NCBI RefSeq assembly: GCF_011174775.1
Contig: NZ_JAANHS010000007.1
Span: 62,001 to 126,000, forward strand
Source: Rhodobacter calidifons
Lineage (GTDB): Bacteria > Pseudomonadota > Alphaproteobacteria > Rhodobacterales > Rhodobacteraceae
Direction: 5' to 3'
Length of the DNA stretch: 64,000 nt
A program made the position numbers and the translations under genes. This document shows positions 34,992 to 42,683 of this stretch, in pieces. Every line of letters starts with the position of its first letter. Position 1 is the first letter of the stretch. The notes below the pieces were generated by a model. It was not told the origin of the DNA and did no database searches. It saw nothing but the letters and a program-made list of their open reading frames with translations.

Positions 34992-36660
34992 TCAGGGCAG
35001 GGTCAGGGCCAGTTCGCTGCGCTCGCCCGCCGTCACCGTCAGCGGGGTTTCCGAGGACTTGTCGGCCTTCGTCAGTTTCACGATGTAGTCGCCCGCGGGA
35101 AGCGTGGTCTGCCAGGCCGGGCCATAGCCATAGGCCAGCGAGGCGCGGTTGCCGTTGATGTCCGTCCTGGCGGCCAGCACTTCGATCAGTCCATCGCCGG
35201 GCGAGGTGAAGGCGGCGACGCCTGCGTTCAGCGGCACGGTGATGTCGGTGCGTTCGCCGACCTTGATGGTGAACGGAACTTCGGATCTGGCCGCGCCCAA
35301 GGTCACCACGGCGACGTAATCGCCTGCGGGCAGGTCGAAGCGGGCTCCGGCGCCGTAGGCGTAGGCGACCGACTTGCGGTTGCCGTCGATGTCCTTCCTG
35401 GCCTCGAAAATCTCGACGAGCTGGTCGCCGCCTTCGACCTTGAGGCTGTCGGAATAGGTGGCCTCGACCACGGCGAGGCCGGTGCCAAGGATCAGGTCCA
35501 GATCGGTGACCTTGCCGGGGTCGATCACCACCGACTGGTTGGCCTAGGCCGCGCCAAGGACGGCGCGCAGCGCGTGTTCACCGGACGGGAACACCCGGTA
35601 GGTCTTGGTGTAGCCGGATTCGTACAGGTCGTCCGCGCCGCGCAGTTCCCAGAAGGCATCGGGGTCGGGATCGGCCCCCGGCGCGGCGCGGAGCGTCAGG
35701 TTCAGGATGCCCGCATCCAGCACCGCAACGGGGGTGGACAGTTCGGAGGCCGGGCCGATCTCGACCTCCTGCGCGACCCGCGCCTTGTGCAACACGGTCT
35801 CCATCCGGTAGCGGCCGGGCGCGAGGCTGCCTTTCGATCGGCCGTAGATCGTGGTGTCCTCGCCCGCAGGCTGGCCGTCCGCGCCAAGCGGGGTGAAGGT
35901 GAAGACCACATCGGCGATGATCCTGTCGTCAAGCTCGGCCCCGCCCGCGACAAGATAGGCGGCGGGATCGACGTTTTCGGCCAGGGCCGCCGGGGCGGGG
36001 GCGGGTTCCGGCTCGGGCGCTGGCGCGGGTTCGGGTTCGGCCACGACAACGGTGGTCTTCAGCGCATCGACCAGGCTGCCGGCATTCTTGGCCTGGATAT
36101 ACTTGCCCCCGGTATTCTCGGCCAGGCAGGCGACGGCCTTGCCCTCGTCCTCGGTCAGGCCGAAGCCCACGACATGGGCGGTGAAATCGACGCCCGAGGC
36201 TTCCAGTTCCGCCCCAAGCGCGCAGGGGTCGGCCTCGCAGGTCTCGATCCCGTCGGTGATCAGGATCACGGTGGCCTTGGCTTCGGTCGATTTCAGCTCG
36301 GCCGCGGCGCGCCGGACGGATTCGGTCAGGGGCGTCTTGCCCAGGAATTTCATCGCATTGGCGGCGTCGGTGATTGCCTGCGCAGTGCCAGGGGCAGGGG
36401 GCACGACCAGTTCGATATCCTCGCAGCTGCCCTTTTCGCGGTGGCCATAGGCCATCAGGCCCAGCTCGGCCTCGGGCGGCATTTCGGCCAGCACGGCCGC
36501 CAGCGCCTCGCGCGATTTCCAGCTTGGCGCGGCCGTCGATCTGGCCCCACATCGAGCCCGAGGCGTCAAGGACGATGATTGGGCGGCCCTCGGCAGAGAG
36601 CGGCGCGGCAATGAGCGCCTGGACGAGAACGAGACCACGCAGGAAATGGGCAAGGCGCAT
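34992..36660 (-). pseudogene. VWA-domain secreted protein gene with a 2-bp deletion and an in-frame amber codon
   Basis: The gene starts at 36660 with signal peptide MRLAHFLRGLVLVQALIAAP and the MIDAS motif DASGSMWGQIDG. After KLEIAR the frame is lost. The family continuation EALAAVLAEMPPEAELGLMAYGHREKG is found one frame away, as if one GC pair had been lost from a GCGCGC run near 36509-36514. The second frame continues through ILITDGIETCEADPCALG to RAVLGAA, then TAG at 35544-35546. The same frame resumes at once as ANQSVVIDPGKVTDLDLI to 34992, with two similar repeats of an LPAGDY-containing beta domain. CAG to TAG explains the stop. The intact protein would be about 555 residues. Confidence 0.85.
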
Positions 36661-36742
36661 GACGCGACTCCGGCTGGAAAATGGACCGGGCCAGAGCCCA
36701 GGCCGGTTGGGGCGGTCCGGTCACCTGGGCGTGCAAAGCGAA

Positions 36743-36775
36743 AACGGGTCTTCAGGGTTGACCTGAAGACCCGTT
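36743..36775 (-). terminator. Intrinsic terminator of the fasciclin gene
   Basis: A perfect 14-bp stem (AACGGGTCTTCAGG / CCTGAAGACCCGTT) with a 5-base loop is followed on the minus strand by TTCGCTTT. It lies 111 bases past the fasciclin stop and upstream of the VWA gene. Confidence 0.72.
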
Positions 36776-36828
36776 CCAGAGCGCGCCGGAAGTGAGGGGA
36801 TGTTCACCTTTCGGCGCCCCGTGCCGGG

Positions 36829-36866
36829 CCTGCCGCCCGGGCCGAGTGACCGGCTCGGGCGGCAGG
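36829..36866 (-). terminator. Second strong hairpin after the fasciclin gene
   Basis: CCTGCCGCCCG (36829-36839) pairs with CGGGCGGCAGG (36856-36866), 20 bases past the fasciclin stop. It lacks a T-tract, so it may protect the mRNA 3' end while the hairpin at 36743 terminates. Confidence 0.5.
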
Positions 36867-36885
36867 CGTTCCCGCGATGAAGGGA

Positions 36886-37431
36886 CTACATCGCCGGAAG
36901 AAGAACCGTGTCGATGACGTGGATGACACCGTTCGACTGCTTGACGTCGGCGATGGTCACGTTGGCCACGTTGCCCTGGCCGTCCTTGATCATCACCACG
37001 CCGTCCTTGTACATCGCGGTGAATTCGCAGCCGCCCACGGTCTTGACCGGGTGGGCGCCCTTGTCGTCATCGACCATCTTCATGATCGCATCCGACATCG
37101 CATTTGCCGCGACGACGTGGCAGGTCAGGATCTTGGTCAGCTGATCCTTGTTCTCGGGCTTCAGGAGGGTTTCCACCGTGCCCGCGGGCAGCTTGGCGAA
37201 AGCCTCGTTCGTGGGGGCGAAGACAGTGAAGGGGCCGGGGCCCTGAAGCGTCTCGACCAGGCCCGCGGCCTGCACGGCGGCGACGAGCGTGGTGTGGTCG
37301 GCCGAGTTCACGGCGTTCTCGACGATGTTCTTGTCTTCGAACATCGGCGCGCCGCCCACCATCGGGTTTTCGGCCAGCGCCATGCCGGAGGTCAGAGCCA
37401 GGATCGCTGCGCTAAGTCTGAAGGCTTTCAT
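36886..37431 (-). CDS. Secreted fasciclin (FAS1) domain protein
   Basis: A 181-residue protein with signal peptide MKAFRLSAAILALTSGMALA and one FAS1 domain: NIVENAVNSADHTTLVAAVQAAGLVETLQ, then GPFTVFAPTNEAFAKLP (motif H1) and NGVIHVIDTVLLP (motif H2). FAS1 domains mediate adhesion or periplasmic protein contacts. AGGAAG precedes the ATG. Upstream on the same strand are an anti-sigma factor and an ECF sigma factor, the same trio as SigK/RskA with the MPT70/MPT83 fasciclins of mycobacteria, suggesting it is a target of that sigma factor. Confidence 0.92.
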   Translation of the reverse strand: MKAFRLSAAILALTSGMALAENPMVGGAPMFEDKNIVENAVNSADHTTLVAAVQAAGLVETLQGPGPFTVFAPTNEAFAKLPAGTVETLLKPENKDQLTKILTCHVVAANAMSDAIMKMVDDDKGAHPVKTVGGCEFTAMYKDGVVMIKDGQGNVANVTIADVKQSNGVIHVIDTVLLPAM

Positions 37432-37486
37432 CGGGTGCTTCCTTTTGGTTCGAGGTCCGGGGTCATTCCCGCCTCACACCCGAAGG

Positions 37487-37512
37487 AACGGCACGGCGTT
37501 GTGCGAAGTTTC
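37487..37512 (-). promoter_or_regulatory. Candidate ECF-type promoter of the fasciclin gene
   Basis: On the minus strand GAAAC is followed after 17 bases by CGTT, 56 bp before the ATG. This resembles the GGAAC-N16/17-CGTT pattern of alphaproteobacterial ECF/EcfG promoters with one mismatch. I did not find the same pattern ahead of the sigma gene. Confidence 0.3.
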
Positions 37513-37541
37513 AGCCGGGCCGACGGCTCACGGCTTCGTGA

Positions 37542-38210
37542 TCAGGTGGCCTCGCCCACGATCGCTGTCAGGATCACCGGGCCGGTCGGCAGGCCGGTGG
37601 GCGAGCCGCCCTCGGGCTCGACCGAGACGGCAAAGACAAAGCCCGCGGGCGGGACCGGATAGTCGATGACCAGGGGCATGTCTTCGAGCAGCCCGAGCGA
37701 GACCGGGCTGGCGCCCGGGGCGATGATCCAGAGCTGGTGCACCTGGCCGGGCGCGGCGGCGGGCCCGGCCACGCGGGCGACCTGGAGCGTGTCGCCGAAA
37801 TGGCTGACCTGGTAGGACAGGCGCCGGTCGGCAGTGGCCAGTGTCACCAGCGTCTCGGGCCGGGGCGGAGCCAGGGTCGCCACCGTCGCCAGCACCACCA
37901 CCGCCGCCAGCGCGGCGCCGGCCAGCCAGCCGAGGTTCAGCCCGAAGCGGCGCCGCGTCGGGGCAGGGGCGGCCTTCGGGAAGAGCCGGGCCTCGATCTT
38001 CGGCAGCAGGTCCGGCGCGGGCGCCTCGGCGAAATCGTCGTTCAGGCCGGCCATCCGGCTTTCCCAGGCCGCGACCAGCCCGGCAAAGCCCGGGTCGCGC
38101 TTGATCCGGGCCTCGGCCTCGGCCCGCTCGGCCAGATCCAGCACGCCCAGCACATATTCCGCCGCCAGCGCGTCGTCGGCCTCCATCGGGGTCAGGGGTG
38201 CATCGGTCAT
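37542..38210 (-). CDS. Anti-sigma factor (RskA-type)
   Basis: A 222-residue membrane protein. The N-terminal cytoplasmic sigma-binding helix bundle ALAAEYVLGVLDLAERAEAEARI (about 15-40) is typical of RskA/ChrR-like anti-sigma factors. A single transmembrane segment spans about 94-114 (WLAGAALAAVVVLATVATL), followed by a periplasmic RskA domain with VHQLWIIAPGASPVSLGLL and VSVEPEGGSPTGLPTGPV. No zinc-binding HxxxCxxC is present. ATGA overlaps the sigma stop, so the two are translationally coupled. It would sequester the sigma factor until cleaved or released. Confidence 0.9.
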   Translation of the reverse strand: MTDAPLTPMEADDALAAEYVLGVLDLAERAEAEARIKRDPGFAGLVAAWESRMAGLNDDFAEAPAPDLLPKIEARLFPKAAPAPTRRRFGLNLGWLAGAALAAVVVLATVATLAPPRPETLVTLATADRRLSYQVSHFGDTLQVARVAGPAAAPGQVHQLWIIAPGASPVSLGLLEDMPLVIDYPVPPAGFVFAVSVEPEGGSPTGLPTGPVILTAIVGEAT

Positions 38211-38740
38211 CGGTCGAGGCACTCCTTCAGCTTGAGGAGGCTCCGGCGCAGCCAGGTGCGCATGGTGTTCAGGGGCACTCCGTGCCGCGCGGCGAGGTCG
38301 AGATAGGACAGGCCGTCCAGATAGGCGCCGCGCACGGCCGCGGCACGGTCGGGCTCCAGCGTGGCGAAACAGTCGGACACGCGCCGTGCCTCGCCGGCCG
38401 CGATCAGCCGGGTCTCGGCGCGGGGGGCGTTGTCCTGCACCGTCTCGAGCGCGTCGTCCGAGGCCGCCTCGGGCCGGGCCCGCAGGCGGTCGATGGCCAG
38501 GTTGCGCGCGATGGCGATCAGCCAGGTCATGCCCCGGCCCTTCGCCGGATCATAGCGACCGGCGCGCAGCCAAACCCGTGTGTAGACCTCCTGCAAGGCA
38601 TCCTCCGCCTCTGAGCGTTCCCGGAGGATACGGAGAAGAACCCCCATGAGTTTCGCCGAGGTGTCGCGATAAAGCGCACGGAAAGCCGCCCGGTCGGCGG
38701 CGGCGCATTGCGCGATCAGGCTGGCGATGGGATCATCCAT
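38207..38740 (-). CDS. ECF-family RNA polymerase sigma factor
   Basis: A 177-residue sigma factor. Region 2 spans about 20-90, with SEAEDALQEVYTRVWLRAGRYDP and WLIAIARNLAIDRLR for -10 recognition. Region 4 spans about 120-172, with LSYLDLAARHGVPLNTMRTWLRRSLLKLKECL for -35 recognition. The sequence resembles the SigK/ECF19-like group that partners RskA-type anti-sigma factors. It is first in a sigma-anti-sigma pair overlapping by 4 bp, followed by the fasciclin gene after 110 bp. Confidence 0.93.
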   Translation of the reverse strand: MDDPIASLIAQCAAADRAAFRALYRDTSAKLMGVLLRILRERSEAEDALQEVYTRVWLRAGRYDPAKGRGMTWLIAIARNLAIDRLRARPEAASDDALETVQDNAPRAETRLIAAGEARRVSDCFATLEPDRAAAVRGAYLDGLSYLDLAARHGVPLNTMRTWLRRSLLKLKECLDR

Positions 38741-38813
38741 GCGGCAGACGTTAAGGATTCTGGCCCGTATGGCAAGGCCTTGCGCGAAACGGCTACCGCG
38801 CCCCCGGCGCCGC

Positions 38814-40856
38814 CTAGCCGCGCCGCCGCCGCCGCCCGCCCTCGTCGCCCGCCGTCTTGGTGTTGAAATTGACGTCGGGGAGGGAAACGATGCTCTCCAG
38901 ATTTGGAAACAGTTCGACGGCGTTCGGGATGGCGCTGGCGTTGACGAAATGCTCCTGGAAGCGGGGTTCGATGGCGGTTTCGATCTTGTGGATGTCGCGG
39001 ACGGTGGCTTCGATCTCGGCCCGGGCGGCGCGGTTCAGCAGCGCGATCCGTGCGCCGGTGCCGGCGGCGTTGCCCGCACTGGTGACCTTGTTGAGGGGCA
39101 CATCGGGGATCATGCCGAGGATCATCGCGTGTTTCGGGCTGATATGCGCGCCGAAGGCCCCGGCGAGGATGATGCGGTCCACGTGATCCACGCCGAACTT
39201 GTCCATCAGAAGCCGCGCGCCGGAGTAGAGCGCGGCCTTGGCCATCTGGATCTCGCGGATGTCGCGGTTGGTGACGGTGATCTTCGGCCCGCCAGTCGCG
39301 CTGCCGTCGTGGACGAGGTAGCTGTAGGTGCGGCCATCGAGGAACAGGCGGTCCGAGCCGGTCTGTTCGGGGCTGCCGATCAGGCCCTGGGCATCGAGGA
39401 TCCCGGCCAGACGCATCTCGGCCACCATCTCGATGATGCCCGAGCCGCAGATACCGGTGACGCCGGTGGTCGCGGTCGCGGCGGCAAAGCCCGGATCGTC
39501 GGACCAGAGGTCGCAGCCGATGACCTTGAAGCGGGGCTCTTTCGTCACGGGGTCGATTTCCACCCGTTCGATGGCACCGGGCGCGGCACGCTGACCGCTG
39601 GAGATCTGTGCGCCCTCGAAAGCGGGGCCGGTGGGCGAGGAACAGGCCAGCACCTTGGTGGTATTGCCCAGCAGGATTTCCGCGTTGGTGCCGACATCGA
39701 CGACCAGCATCAGGTCTTCCGACTTGTCGGGGTTTTCCGACAGGGCCACGGCGGCGGCATCCGCGCCGACATGCCCCGCGATGCAGGGCAGGATATAGAC
39801 CCGCGCGGCGGGGTGCAGGTGCAGGTCCAGATCGCGGGCGGTCAGGCGCAGCGCGTTGGACGTGGCCAGCGCAAAGGGGGCCTGACCCAGTTCATAGGGG
39901 TCGATGCCAAGGAACAGGTGGTGCATCACCGGGTTGCAGACGAAGACCGAATCCATGATGAGCGTCCGGTCCACCTGCGCCTCGTCGCAGAGCTGGCCGA
40001 AGAGGGTGTTCATCGCCCCCCGCACCGCCGCCGTCATCTCGGCCGCGCCATTGGGGTTCATCATCGAATAGCTGACCCGGCTCATCAGATCCTCGCCGAA
40101 GCGGATCTGGGGATTCATCAGGCCCGAGGAGGCGACGACTTCCCCGGTGCGCAGGTCGCAGAGGTGCCCGGCGATGGTGGTGGAACCAAGGTCCACCGCC
40201 ACCCCGTAGATCGAGCCTTCGTAAAGCCCCGGCCAGATCTGCATGATCCGGGGCCTGTCGGTCGCGGCTTCCTGATGCAGGGCCACCGTCACCTTCCATT
40301 CGCCCTTGCGCAGCGTGGGTTGCAGCGTGGTCAGGACCGGCAGGTCGATGGTGACGTTCTCAAAGCCCCACTGGTCGCGCAGCGCGTCGCACAGGCGTTC
40401 CAGATCGCCCGAAGGGTCGTGCATGTCGGGCTCTGCCACTTCGACGAAATGCAGATGCACCGAGGGGTCCATGCGGATCTCGCGCGCCTCGACGCGTTTC
40501 CTGACCACCTGCTTGTGGACCTGGGATTCGGGCGGCACGTCGATGACGACATCGCCCATGACCTTGGCCTGACAGCCGAGACGCCGCCCGTCGATCAGGC
40601 CGCGGATGCGCTTGTAGCGATCCTCGACCGCGTTCCATTCGGACAGCGCGTCCTCATGCACGGTGACGCCATGCTTGGGAAATTCGCCGTAACCGGGCGT
40701 GATCTGGCACTTGGAACAGATGCCGCGCCCGCCGCAGACGGAATCGAGGTCCACCCCCAGCTGCCGCGCGGCGGTCAGGACCGGGGTGCCCAGCGGAAAC
40801 CGCCCCCGCTTGCCCGAAGGGGTGAAGATGACGAGGGCGTCCTGTTCGGCAGTCAT
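38814..40856 (-). CDS. ASKHA/DUF4445 ferredoxin-fused reductive activator-like protein
   Basis: A 680-residue protein. An N-terminal plant-type [2Fe-2S] ferredoxin domain carries Cys41, Cys47, Cys50 (CGGRGICSKC) and Cys95 (RRLGCQAKV). A linker and middle domain follow, and then an ASKHA-type actin-like ATPase from about residue 215 (GVAVDLGSTTIAGHL, VVDVGTNAEILLG, GICGSGIIEMVAEM, ILAGAFGAHI). This is the RamA/RACo/DUF4445 architecture that reactivates Co(II) corrinoid proteins for methyltransferases. An Arg-rich tail ends the protein. It overlaps the cupin gene by 4 bp. No corrinoid protein or methyltransferase is in view. Confidence 0.88.
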   Translation of the reverse strand: MTAEQDALVIFTPSGKRGRFPLGTPVLTAARQLGVDLDSVCGGRGICSKCQITPGYGEFPKHGVTVHEDALSEWNAVEDRYKRIRGLIDGRRLGCQAKVMGDVVIDVPPESQVHKQVVRKRVEAREIRMDPSVHLHFVEVAEPDMHDPSGDLERLCDALRDQWGFENVTIDLPVLTTLQPTLRKGEWKVTVALHQEAATDRPRIMQIWPGLYEGSIYGVAVDLGSTTIAGHLCDLRTGEVVASSGLMNPQIRFGEDLMSRVSYSMMNPNGAAEMTAAVRGAMNTLFGQLCDEAQVDRTLIMDSVFVCNPVMHHLFLGIDPYELGQAPFALATSNALRLTARDLDLHLHPAARVYILPCIAGHVGADAAAVALSENPDKSEDLMLVVDVGTNAEILLGNTTKVLACSSPTGPAFEGAQISSGQRAAPGAIERVEIDPVTKEPRFKVIGCDLWSDDPGFAAATATTGVTGICGSGIIEMVAEMRLAGILDAQGLIGSPEQTGSDRLFLDGRTYSYLVHDGSATGGPKITVTNRDIREIQMAKAALYSGARLLMDKFGVDHVDRIILAGAFGAHISPKHAMILGMIPDVPLNKVTSAGNAAGTGARIALLNRAARAEIEATVRDIHKIETAIEPRFQEHFVNASAIPNAVELFPNLESIVSLPDVNFNTKTAGDEGGRRRRRG

Positions 40857-41269
40857 TCCGGCGCGGGCTCCGTTGCGGGGGCTTCATGCGTGAAGTGGTA
40901 GGCGATCTGGTCAAAGCGGTCGCGGGCGAAGGTGTAGAACCAGCGCAGGCTTTGGGTGACGTGGGGCACGCCATGCTCGGCCATGCCGGGAATGTAAAGG
41001 GCGACGCCGGGGGCCAGGCGGTGCGGGATGCCGTCGATCAGAACCTCGCCCTCGCCCTCCAGCCCGAAATAGACCTCGGGCTCGGCATGGCGATGCAGGG
41101 CGAAGGTCTCGCCCGGCTGCATCTCGGCGATGCCGCAGACGAGGGTGTCGGTCGGCGTCACCTCGCCCGAGATCAGCGTGCGCCACGACAGCGTGCCGCG
41201 CGCCGGATCGTCCCAGCGGGCGGGGGCGCAGTCCTGCGCGTCGATGCGGATGGCGGCCGTCGGCGTCAT
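40853..41269 (-). CDS. Cupin-domain protein
   Basis: A 138-residue single-domain cupin. Motif 1 is GETFALHRHAEPEVYFGLEGEG, which contains the HxH...E metal ligands, and motif 2 is PGVALYIPGMAEHGV, with the fourth His. It is cytosolic. It overlaps the ASKHA gene in an ATGA, so the two proteins probably act in one process. Small cupins of similar shape include the DMSP lyases DddW/DddQ and sugar or amino-acid cupins; nothing here decides between them. It could be a metal-dependent lyase or a sensor for the methyl-transfer pathway. Confidence 0.78.
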   Translation of the reverse strand: MTPTAAIRIDAQDCAPARWDDPARGTLSWRTLISGEVTPTDTLVCGIAEMQPGETFALHRHAEPEVYFGLEGEGEVLIDGIPHRLAPGVALYIPGMAEHGVPHVTQSLRWFYTFARDRFDQIAYHFTHEAPATEPAPE

Positions 41270-41417
41270 GCTGGTCCGGTTCTAATCCGGCTTGCGGCGG
41301 CAGCAAGGATGGAATGCGGCAACTGGCCGCGCCATTCCGTCATGCGCCCTTCCGGCCAGGCGCGGGGGCGGCGTTCGACAGGGCATGGTCCGGGGATGGC
41401 AGCGCCGGGGAGCGGCC

Positions 41418-42602
41418 TCACAGCGCTTTGTCGCCCGGGGTTCGGCCCCGGACCTCTTCAGCGCCGTCCAGCCAGGCCAGGATCGCCGCCCGGTCCCCGT
41501 CAAGGCGCGGGGCCGGGGGCAGGGCGGTCTGGTCGGGCAAGGTGGAGATCTTGATCGGGTTGCCCGGCGCGGTGAAGGCGGGGCCGCCGGGGTGGGGCGC
41601 GACCGGCAGGATCATGTTGCGCGCGCGAAGCTGGGGGTCGGCCAGCACCTCCAGCATGTTCTGGACCCGGGCGGTGGGCAGGCCCGCGGCGTCCAGCACC
41701 TCCAGCCAGTGGGCGACGGGCCGGGTCAGTGTCACCGTCTCGATCAGCCGCTTCAGAAGCGCGTGGTTGTCGCAGCGCGCGGCGTTGGTGGCAAAGCGCG
41801 GATCGGCGGCGATGTCGAGGCCGAGCGTGTCGCACAGCCGGGCGAACATCGCATCATTTCCGGCAGCGATGACCACGAATCCGTCGGCGGCGCGGAAGGT
41901 GGCGAAGGGGGTGATCGTGGGGTGGCGGGCTCCGGTCGGGCCGGGGGCTGTGCCGGTGGCCGAGGCGATGGCGAGCGCGTGTTCCTGGATCGCGAGCTGC
42001 GCGTCCAGCATGGCGACGTCGATCATCGCGCCTTCTCCGGTCCTTTCGCGCTGGAAAAGGGCGGCCAGGATGCCTTGCGCCAGATACATGCCCGCGACGA
42101 TGTCGCCGATCGAGGCCCCGACACGGACCGGGGGACCGCCTGTCTCTCCGGTGATCGACATCACCCCGCCGCGCGCCTGCACCACCATGTCATAGGCGGG
42201 CTTCCCGGCGTCCGGCCCGGTCCGGCCGAAGCCGGACACAGCGGCGTAGATCAGCCGCGGGTGGCGGGCGTGCAGCACCGTCCAGCCATAGCCCAGCCGG
42301 TCCATCACGCCGGGGCGGTAGTTTTCCACCAGCACATCGGCCCGCGCCAGCAGCCGGTCGAAGATCGCGCGGTCGGCATCCTGCTTCAGGTCCAGCGCGA
42401 TGGACTGTTTTCCGGCGTTCAGCGTGGCGAAATAGGCGCTTTCGCCCGCCATGAAGGGCGGAAAGGCACGGGTGTCGTCGCCGGTGCCGGGGCGTTCCAC
42501 CTTGATCACGCGGGCGCCGAGGTCCAGCAGGCTTTGCGTGCAGAAGGGCCCGGCCAGCACATGCGTCAGGTCGAGTATCGTGATGCCGTCGAGAGGTGCC
42601 AT
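41418..42602 (-). CDS. CaiB/BaiF-family CoA transferase
   Basis: A 394-residue class III CoA transferase. It has the N-terminal MAPLDGITILDLTHVLAGPFCTQ, DLGARVIKVERPGTGDDTR and DLKQDADR blocks, and the catalytic-aspartate region GKPAYDMVVQARGGVMSITGE. It moves CoA between carboxylic acids (carnitine, formyl-CoA/oxalate, succinate-dependent systems). Start 42602 is chosen over 42626 because AAGGAG sits 8 bases before it. It is upstream of and codirectional with the cupin-ASKHA operon after 149 bp. The substrate is unknown. Confidence 0.88.
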   Translation of the reverse strand: MAPLDGITILDLTHVLAGPFCTQSLLDLGARVIKVERPGTGDDTRAFPPFMAGESAYFATLNAGKQSIALDLKQDADRAIFDRLLARADVLVENYRPGVMDRLGYGWTVLHARHPRLIYAAVSGFGRTGPDAGKPAYDMVVQARGGVMSITGETGGPPVRVGASIGDIVAGMYLAQGILAALFQRERTGEGAMIDVAMLDAQLAIQEHALAIASATGTAPGPTGARHPTITPFATFRAADGFVVIAAGNDAMFARLCDTLGLDIAADPRFATNAARCDNHALLKRLIETVTLTRPVAHWLEVLDAAGLPTARVQNMLEVLADPQLRARNMILPVAPHPGGPAFTAPGNPIKISTLPDQTALPPAPRLDGDRAAILAWLDGAEEVRGRTPGDKAL

Positions 42603-42683
42603 CTGTGTCTCCTTCGCGGCCAGCATGACATGGTATCGTCACGGCACGTTGACGCCGGTCAAATCCGCCTCTACCTCGCCCGC

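Noticed and set aside
40853-41269. Naming the cupin as DMSP lyase DddW or DddQ
   Set aside because: Only the general cupin metal motifs are visible; specific residues could not be confirmed by eye.
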